A stretch of 64,000 nucleotides of DNA. Origin: Acheta domesticus (lineage: Eukaryota > Arthropoda > Insecta > Orthoptera > Gryllidae). Where the stretch lies: positions 31,841,602 to 31,905,601 of the forward strand of contig JAHLJT010004567.1 in assembly GCA_031308135.1 (NCBI GenBank). Reading direction: 5' to 3'. The notes below the pieces were generated by a model that worked only from the letters and a program-made list of their open reading frames with translations, did no database searches and was not told where the DNA came from. Each line of letters begins with the position of its first letter. The first letter of the stretch is position 1. This document shows positions 45,236-55,282 of this stretch, piece by piece. The position numbers and the translations under genes are program-made.

Positions 45236-46240
45236 TTCCGCCGACGTGCGACCGCGGGGACACCGCCACACATCCTGGCACTTCCTGGCAGCGCCACAGA
45301 GCGCGGCGCGGCGCGGCGCGGCGGTCCTGGCAGCGCGCCACCCCCGCGTCGCCCGACAATCGACATGGCTTCCGTCACCGCACGGCGCTCCCCCTCCCCC
45401 GCGACACCCCGGTCCAGCCCCGCCCCATCCCCCCGGGGCCGGAATTCCACAGTATCCGATTGAACGTGCTCGCCGCGCCATTTATCGTGCAGGGCAGGGG
45501 CGATGGAGAGAGCGCGCGGCGGTGGCGGCCGCGGCGCATGGAGGACGAGCCGGCCGCGCGGGGGTGGGGGAGGTGGTGAGGGCGGTGGGGACAGTGGGTG
45601 CGTGCGAAAGAGTGGGTGAAGAGGGAGGAGAGAAGGAGGCAGCAGCGGTAGCAGGGGCGAGGTGGCGAGAGCGACCATGGTAGTAGAGGTGGAGGAAGCG
45701 AGGTTGAAGACCAGGATGGGTGGTAGCGACAGCATGGAGAGGGCAGGAGGGTAAGGGAAGGCGGGAGGGTAAGGGAAGGCGGAGGCAGGTGCGTGAGCGA
45801 CGTAGAGGCGATGTGGGTGCGATGTAGAGGCGTGGTGGAAGCAGAACGAGGGTGAGGGGCGGAGCGGGGTGGAACAGTGGTGAGTGGCGAAGCGGGGGAG
45901 GGGTGGGGGCGGAGCGGGGCGGAGCGGGGGCGGAGCGGGGGTGGAGCGGGGGGTGCGGGGAGGCAAGCGACACGGAAACGGGATGGTGGGAGGAGCGCCG
46001 GACGCTGCGGGGGCGGGGCGGAGCTGAGGCAAGTGCGGAGGCAGCGTGGCCACCACAGCGCGGGGAAGGGAAGGGATGGGAAGGAGTGACGGCACTGCGG
46101 GGGCGGCGTTTTCAAAGCCGGAACAAAACGCCGCGGACGCCGCGTCCGGCGCCTGGCAGGGCTCAAAATGCTCCGCGGAAACGCGAGTTCTGCGCGCTGT
46201 CTTCTTCCAAATAGCTGCCCACGACCGGCGCTCAAAAGTC
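45236..46240. other. Large CpG island, partly G-rich
   Basis: About 1 kb of GC-rich DNA. It is CpG-dense at 45240-45560 and 46090-46230, with a G/A-skewed, GGCGGAGCGGGG-type repeated middle (45850-45960). Near 45746-45782 the phrase GGAGGGTAAGGGAAGGCGG is tandemly duplicated. Frames up to 344 codons exist on both strands and overlap in several registers with Pro/Ser/Arg-rich content, consistent with composition, not a gene. Confidence 0.6.
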
Positions 46241-46639
46241 TCATGTGACAGAGACGAAAACAATGGGCATTCAACATTCGCAATTAATAATTTGAATTAA
46301 GGTTATTTGAGTTTCGCCTATAAAAAGTATAATATTATATTTCAAAAGTAAGTGATACAGAACAATTTGATATACACGTAAATAAGAATTAAAAAGAGGA
46401 GGAATGAGGAGGTACTCAGGAGGAATGAATTAAATATATTAAAAACAAAATAAAATATTAGAGATGAAATTTTTAAAAAATGTTTGAGATAAATTTTAAC
46501 TCTAAAGTCATTAAAATTAGGAAAGCAACACAAGCAAGCCACGTTTTAACAAGTCAGTCTTACAAAATAATGTTAAAAAAATCGAGATAAGCAAACCTCA
46601 ATACCTTTTGTTAACAGCTTTATCTTCCAGCAGCAAAGG

Positions 46640-46980
46640 TGGGCGCAATAATGCAATAGGAACCACATCCGCAGTGGACGGGTTGGCAGTAGAGTGCGCG
46701 GCATGCGCGGCTGGAAGGCGCATTTGGGCGGACGGGTGGTGGGTTGGATGGTTGCGGGGGAGGAGGGGCAGAGGGGTGGATGGGTGGAGGGGTGGACGGT
46801 GGAGTGGAGCGCCGGAGCCGCGCCCGTGGCGTGTTCCTCAATAACCGCAGCTCCTGCTTTTTTAATTAACGGGAAGAATACTCTGACTCACGCGCCGCGC
46901 TCCGCAGGGAAGAGGTGGACACGTGGCTGGAACAAGGGCTGTCTCGGCCACCGGCCTTCGCCCGGCCGCCCTCATATCAT
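46640..46980. other. CpG-containing G-rich patch
   Basis: This G-rich patch has GGGTGGATGGGTGGAGGGGT-type degenerate repeats near 46735-46800, followed by CpG-rich DNA to about 46970. No domain was recognised. Confidence 0.5.
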
Positions 46981-48136
46981 GTCTTCGTGCTTTTTTGGGG
47001 GGCAGGAGCTACAACAAGGGTCAACTTTATTCGAAAGATATGCATGCATTGGGTAACTGAAGGGCATGTCAAATTAAATTATTCTCATTCAAAATCAATT
47101 TATTTAATATATTTATAAAACATTTTAATTAATGAAAGCATTTTCATTTTTTAATTTAATAAAAATTAGAAACTTCATTGTGCTCCCAGATCTCGAAAAA
47201 CATACGTAAAGTGAACATCTCCGTCAGAGTAAATATTAATTCGCAAGATTTTCTCCTTTTTTTTTTTGTTTTCGAGAAAAATACAATTGAAGTTTTTTTC
47301 TGCCATCAGAATTATTTTACACTTGTACCATTTATTTTGTAGCAATGTAGAACTCGCATATGTCTTAAATTTTACATTACTATGGTCTAGAGTGACTCAT
47401 TTTAAATAAACACCGTAAACTCGAGAACTTCTGTGGATCAACCATGTGTGATGTCTCGTAATCCTAACTATACGAACTACTCTGCCGTGGGTAGTTCAAC
47501 TGAATGTGTACAAAACATGATATTTTTCTATCGTCACTAGCAGAGTTTTCTTTCATCATACAGTAGGAGCTGCCTTCCATTCTAAGAAACGAGAAAATTG
47601 AGCCGTTCGCTTTCTCTGAACTCTTGTGTGGTATCGCAGCTAGGCTGACGATATTTGGAACCGATAATCTCATAGTTCATGTTTCCCACTCCGCGCAGTG
47701 GAGTTCCATTTTGATAAACACAAAGTAACCTCAATATTTTGTAAAATACAAGTGATAAAATGAAAACGAACACATGCATCATTTAGCTCCATACCCACAT
47801 GCTTTTTCGTGAAAACTACATTGCAATAACTTCAACCGTTCGAACATTATAGGAGGTGCTAAAGTTACGTGACTCATCCTGTATATAAATATAGCCGGCA
47901 TATGAAAGATAAGAAAGGACCAGATGAAAACCGGTGAGAAAGATCGAGGATTCTCTTTCTCACACAGGCGTGAAGGTTTTTTCCATCCGGTGAGAAATTT
48001 GAGTCATATCAAATAATGCAATAAAAAATTTCGAATTCTTTGTATTTTTTTACTATCACACAACAGTTTTTGTTGCAGTCATGCCAGTTGCGCGCGGAGC
48101 GCCGAATTAATTAATTCACCTACTCCTCTTTTCTCA
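46981..48136. other. AT-rich DNA, possible transposon terminus
   Basis: No gene was recognised. At 47852-47885, minus strand, TACAGGATGAGTCACGTAAC resembles the TACAGGGTGAGTCACGT terminus of repeats common in arthropod genomes. The opposite end was not found, so the call is tentative. Confidence 0.35.
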
Positions 48137-49000
48137 GATGATTGATTGATTGTTAGTAATTCCAGGTGTCATAGCGCATGATTCTTCCTCGTGAGGTAGC
48201 GGTGGTCTTCTATTGAATGGCGAGATTCGACGCCTACCTACCGTCGGCTAGCTGTGTTTTCCCCAACCAGATATCTCCCACCAGCGAGGTACCTCCTCAG
48301 GTGGTGACAAGCACTAACCTTCCGACCGGTTTCCCGGCATGTGTGGTAGTGTAGTGAGTTAGTGTAAGTGGGTGTGTAAGAGGAGAGGATAGAAAGAGGA
48401 AGGGAACATCGCGGCGGTCCGTGGCCCGTTTGTTAGGGCACTGCTCTGGCATTCGCTTGATGATGCTCGGAGAAACCAAAGAATACTACCGATCAGAGAC
48501 GTCCGACGCTAGACTTCTCCTCTAGACAGCGACTGAACTCGACCTAGTTCTCTACTCCCCTCCCCCTTGTAACGCACTTCCCTATCCCTATGCAACGCAG
48601 CGTAACGTTGCCTCAGACCCCCCTCCCCTTTAGCGTTACGATTGATTTATTGATTGGTGTTTCCGGGCGCGTCAACTACTTTGATCATTAGTCCCGTACG
48701 TGTAGTGCGTGTTCTTTTCTCGGGAGGTGGCGATGATCTTTTCCCCGCTGGATGGCGAGATCTGGCGTCGACCTACCGTCGACTAGCGGGGTTTCCCCTC
48801 AACCAGGTATCTCCCACTAGCGGGGCACCGCCCCTGCCGGGATAAACTGTAAACTCCCGACTGGTTTTAGCGTTACGTAATTTATGGATGACCTCCCTAG
48901 CTGGTGTCGAAAATCCTGCCACTGTCGGGTTTGGAACCTAGGACCTCCCGGTCAGAGACACTGCAGTGACGTCAGTTGACGCCCTGACCCACCTCTCCCG
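48137..49000 (-). mobile_element. SINE-1 family copy B, interrupted by later insertions
   Basis: On minus, the head is CCGGGAGAGGTGGGTCAGGG at about 49000, with B box AGGTTCCAAACCC and then GACACCAGCTAGG near 48890. The family body resumes as GAACTAGGTCGAGTTCAGTC near 48550. It continues to an AATCAATCAATCAT tail near 48137-48150. The interval between these points (about 48560-48890) is foreign. It contains CGTTACG-rich DNA and a second, truncated SINE. Removing it restores the order seen in copies A, D and E. Confidence 0.8.
48641..48865 (-). mobile_element. SINE-1 family copy C, 5'-truncated, with 12-bp target duplication
   Basis: A 225-bp distal SINE-1 segment (GGGAGATACCTGGTTGAGG, GACGGTAGGTCGACG, CGCACTACACGTACGGGAC, tail CCAATCAATAAATCAAT on minus). 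It is flanked by perfect 12-bp direct repeats TTTAGCGTTACG at 48629-48640 and 48866-48877. The tail ends exactly at one repeat. This is a textbook retrotransposition signature with 5' truncation. Its insertion site lies inside DNA that itself interrupts copy B. Confidence 0.9.
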
Positions 49001-49004
49001 GTTC

Positions 49005-49350
49005 GTTTACTCAGGAATTGCGGTCACGCGGGGACACCCTTCCTTCCACCTGCTGGCTGGGAGCCGCGCCGGAATGTCTCTGGTTTACGGGCAGCGCAGC
49101 GGTTCGGGGAGCGTCCGCGGGCGGGCGGGGGCGCTGCCATCGATTCCGCGAAGGGCCGAGGGCCATCGAGGCGCGCGGATCAGGTGGCCGGGGCTAGTTA
49201 GGGCGGGCGAGGTCGCGAGCGCGCGCTGTGGAGAGGACGGGACGTCGATAAGCGAGCGGCCCGCGTCGCTCTGCCGGGGCTCAGGCTGACGAGGAGAGAA
49301 GAGAACGGTCCTTCCGGTCTCTTCGAAGCTCGCTTTCCAAAGCGGACACG
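49005..49350. other. CpG island
   Basis: This is CpG-rich DNA, with GCGGGCGGGCGGGGGCGC near 49119-49136. The 107-codon plus frame at 48966-49289 has no recognised domain and overlaps the SINE head. Confidence 0.5.
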
Positions 49351-51446
49351 GGAAGGAACCGTTAGAACCAACGCCAATAAAAATAGATGCTTATTTGTTG
49401 TTCGCGTACATTCTTTAAGGTGGCATTATATTTACATGACCCATTCCATTTCAGTCTAGCTGATTCAGTACATTCCTCTGTCCCCTAACACCTTTCCCTG
49501 GATGAATGATGAGGATAATGATTATTATTAGCCTTTACAATCCCATGTAGGGCTAAGGCCTCCTGATTTCTCAGGGAAGATTTGTGCTGTCAGCTACTTG
49601 TGGCCTTGTACATAGGTAGTTCACTGCCTGGTTATACACTTGTCGTTATGTTCCAGTTCATTAGTTACCTGACGTAGTTCACTATTCTGAGTACGCTTGT
49701 TATTGACAATTTTCATTTGTATAGATACTTTAACTGATTGTACATTGATACTTTTAGTTATGCGTTTTGTTTGATGTTCACGCTTTTGTTAATCACTTAT
49801 GAAGGATGATGATAAAATTGCATAAAATATGAAAAGTTTGTGTTTCATCAATATTACTGTTAAGTTTATTCTAATGGATTAATTTATTCGTAAGATTGTG
49901 TCACAAATACTCGTATTTCACAAAATGTTTAAATTCTAGACTATCTGTAACTAAATGAGTGAATACTAGTGAATTTGATTCCTTGATTCATCTATATCTT
50001 TAGACAACAGTCAAAAATATTTATTGTATAGACGTGACTATAAGTTTGTCTAATACGGAAGAAATCAAAAAGATGTAAAAATGTAAGTAATTATAGGAAT
50101 GTTTTAGTTTAATGGTTGAAAATTATATTTTCAACGAGTGCAAAAATATTGCACTGTGTCTGATACCAATGCCCTGCGTAATTCAGTTACGATTCTCACG
50201 CTTATAGAACTCTCCTATATGATAGAAGAACGTACTATTGTTTCTAATTCCTCACCTATTGTTCCAAGTAAGTCATATGTCCTTCATGATTGTTAAGACG
50301 GGACGGGGAGAGTAATACTGGCCTAATTACCGATCCTACTACCCTCTACCATTCCTAAGCATTTTATGTCTGGGGGATTTTTGTTTGAAATGCGGCATCT
50401 ATTTCGTAATTATTACACCAAAGTATATCGTGTAAACTTCGCGATTAATGGAATGGGGTGTGAGGGACAGTCAGAATTGACTTGACGACCGTTCCAATAT
50501 TCTCCGTACCGTAGGTTAAAAAGAACTCTCTTCAGTTTTTTCTCACTATTCATTAAAACATAGTATTTATTACTCCATCAATTTATGTCGTGATGTGAAA
50601 ATGATTCACCAGAAAGTGTGTGCATTTTTTTTGCGAAGGAGGGGAGGTGGAACAAAACGTCTTGTCCAAATGTCCCAGCACTGTACTTCAGGCTGTAGTA
50701 GCAATTTTAATGATTTCCGCACGGATTTTAAGTACAAAACTGCGGGTATTTTTTCGTCATCGGTACCAATCTTAAGATCTTTGGAACGGAATTAAGACTT
50801 TAGGTGTGCCGAGTTAGTGCTCAAACACTTGTAACCTACTCGAGATAAGCGTGACCAATCTCTATTTACATCTTGATCAACATTTAATTCCATAAGTGAC
50901 ACAGACGTCATTGAATTTTTCCCCTCTCAACCTGTTGTATTGAAATCTGGCAATGGATCTCTGAAGAGTGAAATGAAAATTTGTTTTCACAGCGAACATT
51001 TTGTTTACCGGTGATGCCGTGTTTATGAATGAGGGGATTGCTCATTTCCATAATTAAACATGGCATGTTTAATTATGAAATTGTGTATTTTCAGTCGTTG
51101 AAAAGCCTCAAGCAGATGAAGTTTAACTTTAACGTTGATTCTCAATTTAACATCAGGAATAATAATAAAACTGTAACAAAAGACTAAATGCAAAACGGAG
51201 ACTTCAGAATTTGGTTTCTTGAACTGTAGTGTTTCCCTGATGTCACCAATTCACAAAAGATAATGAAATTAACAAATATTTCAAAATAATTAAATTGGTA
51301 ACCGATCAAATGTAAAAAAACGAAAGAAAAACAAAATGTAAGAAAGAATAATATTAAAATTGCGTTATTTCTTGCAAAGTTTATTAAGTAATGCTAAAAG
51401 AATTCGAATAGAGGAAGTTCCAAACCAAGGCATTGAGAGCTACTTA
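49351..51446. other. AT-rich DNA, no gene recognised
   Basis: A phrase near 49525-49570 (TTATTAGCCTTTACAATCCC, then ATGTAGGGCTAAGGCCTCC) looks repeat-like, but no second copy is present here. The rest holds nothing recognisable. Confidence 0.45.
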
Positions 51447-51745
51447 TAACGCAAGGAAAAGGGACGGAATGGATATAGATGAAAAGAAGTGAGGTTGAGG
51501 TAAGTGGAAGAGAAAAATATGTTAATGAAGAAGAAAAGAAGAAATAGCAGAGAAAAAGTGAGAAGGGAACAAAAAGGATACGTAAGGAGGAGGTAGAAAA
51601 TAACCAAAGGAAATGAAAAGTAATAAAGAAGTAAAATAATCAAAAGGAAAAAACAAATAATCAAAAGAAAAATCAAATAATCAAAAGAATAATAAAAACA
51701 ATCAAAATAATTAATCAAAACAAAAAAATCAAAAGATGAGAAAAA
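51447..51745. repeat. Purine-rich tract with AATCAAAAG tandem words
   Basis: The tract is A/G-rich on plus from about 51447. It grades at 51630-51736 into an imperfect tandem of AAATAATCAAAAG-like units. The minus frame (Phe/Leu/Tyr/Ser-rich) is compositional. Confidence 0.75.
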
Positions 51746-51849
51746 TAACTGAGATATGGACAACTGGTCATGTCTTGATAGTTCACTAACAAAGTTTTAT
51801 CTCCTTTTCACCAACTCTGCGTGCAGGGCTATGGACCAGCATAGGACTA

Positions 51850-52380
51850 AGGGCGGGTGGCAAGGGCCGAGGCCCGGAGGCAGGCAGCGGGGGCGACGGC
51901 GGCGGGGGCGGCGGGGGGCCGGCGCGACGGCGGCGGGGGCGGCGTGGACGAGCGTGAACGGTTGGGGCGGTGGGGGCGGCGGGCGGCGGGGGCGGCGGGG
52001 GCGGCGGGGGCGGCGGGGGCGGCGGGGGCGGCGGGGGCGGCGGTGGCGGCGGTGCAGCGGAGGGGGCGGGGACAGCGGCGGGGGCAGCGGCAGGGGCAGG
52101 AATGGCGGCGGCGGGGGCGGCGGGGGACGGCGGGGACGGCGGGGACGGAACGGCCGTCGCCAGCAATCACAGCGGGCGCTCCATTGGCGCAGCCGCCGAG
52201 CGGATTTGGCGGCGCCGCGCGCCGCTTGTTTGCATGCTAATGGCGCCCCCGTCCCTCACCCGCGGCGCCCGATCCGCGTCTTCCTGCACCGGCCCCAGAA
52301 CAGCTGCAGCTCTTCCAACTCCCACTGCCCGCCTCCGACTCCGTCCGCCTGTTCCGCTCTCAATGCTATCTCCAACCCAA
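51850..52380. other. CpG island with G-rich core
   Basis: GC-rich DNA with GGCGGGGGCGGC-type repeats on plus and a less repetitive CpG-rich shoulder at 52140-52320. Gly/Arg/Ala- or Pro-rich frames up to 212 codons are contradictory and compositional. It ends where SINE-1 copy D begins. Confidence 0.6.
51984..52054. repeat. 9-bp G-rich array CGGCGGGGG
   Basis: Six perfect units of CGGCGGGGG (51984-52037) are followed by two diverged CGGCGGTGG units. The repeated G5 runs make the plus strand a strong quadruplex candidate. Confidence 0.9.
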
Positions 52381-52385
52381 CGGCC

Positions 52386-52920
52386 TCTGACTGAGGTGGC
52401 TCAGGGAATCAAATTATGTGACTGCGGTACCTCTCACCGGGAGGTACCAGGGTTCGAGTACTGACTGTGGAAGATGACGGATTTTCGACATTAACTAGGA
52501 GCGAGATCGATTTCAGCCGTGGATATTTCTAGCCGATCTGACCGGTAGTTTTTCGTCGTTTTCCGATCAACACCAGGTGAATGCCGGAGCAATTCCTTAA
52601 CAAGCGCGCGATAGACCTCTTGCTATTTTTCCTGCCTCTCCTTATCTTATACTCAGTCCTCATTTACATGCACTACGCTACTACATATGTTGGGAGACCA
52701 GAGACGGGCCCAGAGCTTGTCTCGGCTGCGGCGGTAGCCGGTTGGCGAGAGATACCTGAAGAAGGAAAGCCCTGCAAGCCGAAATCTAGATCGGCATTGG
52801 ATCTCATCATCCAACGGCGGAGATCACCGCTAACCTCTGTGATAAGAACATGCACTACTCTTACGGTACTAATGACCATGGGAGTTGACACGTGGAGAAA
52901 CGAAATAATGAATGAATGCC
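52386..52920 (+). mobile_element. SINE-1 family copy D
   Basis: The head is CTGAGGTGGCTCAGGGAATC at 52391. B box GGGTTCGAGTACTG follows, and then the family body: CGATTTCAGCCG, GACCGGTAGTTTTTCGTCG, GTGAATGCCGGAGCA, TGCACTACGCTACTA, GAGAGATACCTGAAG and TGCACTACTCTTACGGTACT. It ends in AATAATGAATGAATG at about 52918. This is one of the two most complete copies, about 530 bp, unusually long for a SINE. Confidence 0.85.
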
Positions 52921-53732
52921 AATGGCGAGCTGCCTTCCCGCCTCGTTCAGCAAACAACAACACCATTCCAACAGTTCACACCTTTACCATTCTCGTTGTC
53001 TCCACATCTTTCTATCACCAAATCTTCTGTCGACAATGTTCTTTAGTAACTTCTCGGCTGTTCTTCTGGTGGAGAGATGCAATGTTCTTTAGTGTCCGCA
53101 CAGTTTATCCGTAACATAAAGAGAATTCTTCCTCTGCGCCCTTGCCGTGGGCTCCATCGATTCGTTGATTTTACAACACTTCCCGACTGAGTTGCACTTG
53201 CAGCCTCCGTAATCAGATCTGTCACCTCCATTTGTACACCTTGGACCTTCATGATCCCTTCATTATCACCAATTCGGTCTAGGTCCGTTCCTTTCTGTTT
53301 ACTAGCATCACCGTCTCCTTGTGATCAGTCAGTTACGACTCGGATCGCAACGAATCCTTTGTATTGCGTAGTACTACATTGAATCAACTGGTTGTTCAAT
53401 TCGACAAATACTCCACTGCTATCGCACCCAATGAGGATGATGTCGACAAAGATGAATGCAGAGCGACTGGTGGTTGCAGATTTAGTGCAAAACAAAGTGA
53501 AATTGTTCTCTTGAAAAAACCTACAGGTGTTTTATTATTTAATACAGAAGATCCTGGTTGTAGATGTCATCCTTCGAGATTTTGTTGCCTGAATGAATTC
53601 CAATAAGCTACCAGATATAAAGGTTATTTGAATTGTGTAAATGTTACTAAAATTCAACAAATACGTATCGATTCAAGTAATCTGTGATATACCACCGAAT
53701 CTACTGTTGGCAAAGAGTAATAATTTGAAATA
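52921..53732. other. No gene recognised
   Basis: Mixed composition. Plus frame 53364-53606 (80 codons) has no recognised domain. The phrase TCTGGTGGAGAGATGCA occurs near 53068 and again near 53932, a short direct repeat about 865 bp apart. Confidence 0.4.
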
Positions 53733-53816
53733 GCGGCTTCGGTGGTATATCGCTTAGCGTATTGGTTAGTGTTACCCAAGATTGCGGAATCAAATCCGAT
53801 CGAAGCCGTGTTTTTT
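53733..53816 (+). tRNA. tRNA-like (SINE-head-like) sequence with T run
   Basis: An 8-bp acceptor-like stem pairs CGGCTTCG (53734-53741) with CGAAGCCG (53801-53808). A T-arm-like CGGA-loop-TCCG (53785-53798) sits directly before the 3' strand. ATCGCTTAGCGTATTGGTTAGTG supplies an A-box-like segment. Six T at 53811-53816 would terminate Pol III. The TTCRA core of the B box is imperfect (GGAATCAAATCC). It is more likely a tRNA-derived repeat head than a functional tRNA. No anticodon is asserted. Confidence 0.4.
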
Positions 53817-54640
53817 GTTTTTTTAAGGCCGACAAAATCCTTCGTACGCCTTTTTTGAAGGGGACGTAAAGTCGGCTGTCCCTTCTTGTCCCCGAAGGGG
53901 AGGATCTTGTCTGCGAAGATGGGAAATATCTCTGGTGGAGAGATGCAGATGACCACCCGGACCCTTAGTTTCATGGCGGATCTCAAGTCATTGGCTTCAA
54001 GGCGGAGGCAGTGAGTAGACGATGCTAAGCTCCTGGGTATCCGGTTTCACCCGGCAACCCATCAATTGGGCCCCTGGCACGTCGATCTTTCGGCACGATC
54101 AGATATAGAAGTTCGACCAGACTCTGATACCGTCAGGTTGCTGATGTTTCGGCGATACCCTCGTCGATAGCCTAAACATGTAAGCAGTGGGGAGAAGAGT
54201 TGGGAGCTCCGAGCCACTCGAACGTTAGTTTGAATGGTCCCCGGTTGGGGGCAAAGAGGAGGGACTTGTTCCCGGCGCAAGTGGGTGGCGAATTGTCGAA
54301 ACTCCGGTTCTAGCCCGGACAGCTAGTACATCTGAGCTTGTAGGGCGGCCCATTATCCGGGCATTGTATTGTGTGGATGACGCGAGGGCAAAGTGGGCTC
54401 CGGCCGGATCCGGTTACCAGCCTGCGTTACCAGTCGGCGTACCAGTTACCAGCCGGTTACCAGTAGGCGTACGTGTGCGCCGTCGGGGGTTAGGGTAAGA
54501 GCTAAAGCTCAGGGACCAACCTCGGTGACTTGTTCCTCCTGGTAGAACAATATCATGTGTGGGGTGGTAGCCCATGTAGGGTGTCACAAATGTCGCTTCA
54601 TGTAGATTTACTGCATGTTAAAGATTCTCATACCTCTAAG
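53817..54640. other. GC-moderate, repeat-like DNA with no open frame
   Basis: This block is denser in GC than its flanks and reads like retroelement untranslated sequence (GTATCCGGTTTCACCCGGCA, GACTCTGATACCGTCAGGTT), but no reverse transcriptase frame is present. It may be a LINE 5' region or the body of a tRNA-headed element starting at 53.73 kb. Confidence 0.35.
54409..54470. repeat. Short tandem cluster of GTTACCAG
   Basis: GTTACCAG occurs four to five times in about 60 bases with irregular spacers (CCTGC, TCGGCGTACCA, CCG, TAGGCG). GGCGTAC is also repeated. No protein explanation was found. Confidence 0.7.
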
Positions 54641-54652
54641 CTCAATTCAAGT

Positions 54653-54772
54653 GATACCTTCTTTCTCCGCTATATGGTGAAAGTTTGAAATTTGCGTGGT
54701 CAGAAGAAAGAGCAGGTCTGATGGCCGGAGTTTCGCCACGTAAAATAAGGCATAATTAAAATGAATTGAAAT
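54653..54772 (+). repeat. Dispersed repeat family R4, copy 2
   Basis: Plus-strand copy of the repeat found on minus at 4102-4232. Shared words include GATACCTTCTTTCTC, TTTGCGTGGTCAG, GCAGGTCTGATGGCC and AAATAAGGCA. It follows the GC-moderate block directly and could be that element's 3' end. Confidence 0.65.
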
Positions 54773-54869
54773 AGTGGAGGACATGTCTCCTTTCCTAGAT
54801 TTTTGTGCTCTTCGTTCGGGTGATTCTTTGCAGAGAACAGCAGCGCACGGGAGATTGAGTGGGATTAGG

Positions 54870-55274
54870 CAGTGGCGTAGCTTCCGTTGGTGTCACCCAG
54901 GGCAAAACCAATGGTATCCCCCGCCCCCGTAAATTAAATATACAAATTTCTATTACTGAATAGTTTATACATTTAATAAAAATACATTATTTATAACATA
55001 TTAAAAAACTGTATGTGTTTCAGAATTATTGTTATATAATTTTTAATTAAATAATCTAAAACGAAGAATAACTAGTTAACAAATGCATGTTTTTTTATTT
55101 CAAAAAAAAGTTTCCAAGATTTAAGGGCGGCAAACTTATCTATGATTTCATCAAAATCTACGCTATAATCTGTAATCTGTACAAAATATATACACTTTTC
55201 TAATTGGTGTCACCCCTAAGATGCTGTTACCCGGGGAGGACCGCCCCCTCTGCCCCTCCCTAACTACGCCACTG
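54870..55274. mobile_element. hAT-type MITE (405 bp) with 8-bp target duplication
   Basis: The left end is CAGTGGCGTAGCTTCCGTTG and the right end on minus is CAGTGGCGTAGTTAGGGAGG. The shared CAGTGGCGTAG terminus is typical of hAT non-autonomous elements. Flanking 8-mers are GGATTAGG (54862-54869) and GGAATAGG (55275-55282), 7 of 8 identical. The interior is AT-rich with no transposase. Confidence 0.88.
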
Positions 55275-55282
55275 GGAATAGG

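Noticed and set aside
45229..46283. 344- and 302-codon minus frames, Pro/Ser-rich
   Set aside because: The two frames overlap in different registers over one GC-rich island, with compositional amino-acid content and no domain.
51756..52464. 212-codon Gly/Arg-rich frame and 164-codon Gly-rich frame
   Set aside because: They cross the 9-bp GC array and run into a SINE. Composition explains them.
54062..54280. 72-codon minus frame in repeat-like DNA
   Set aside because: No known domain. It appears to be an antisense read of a non-coding repeat block.
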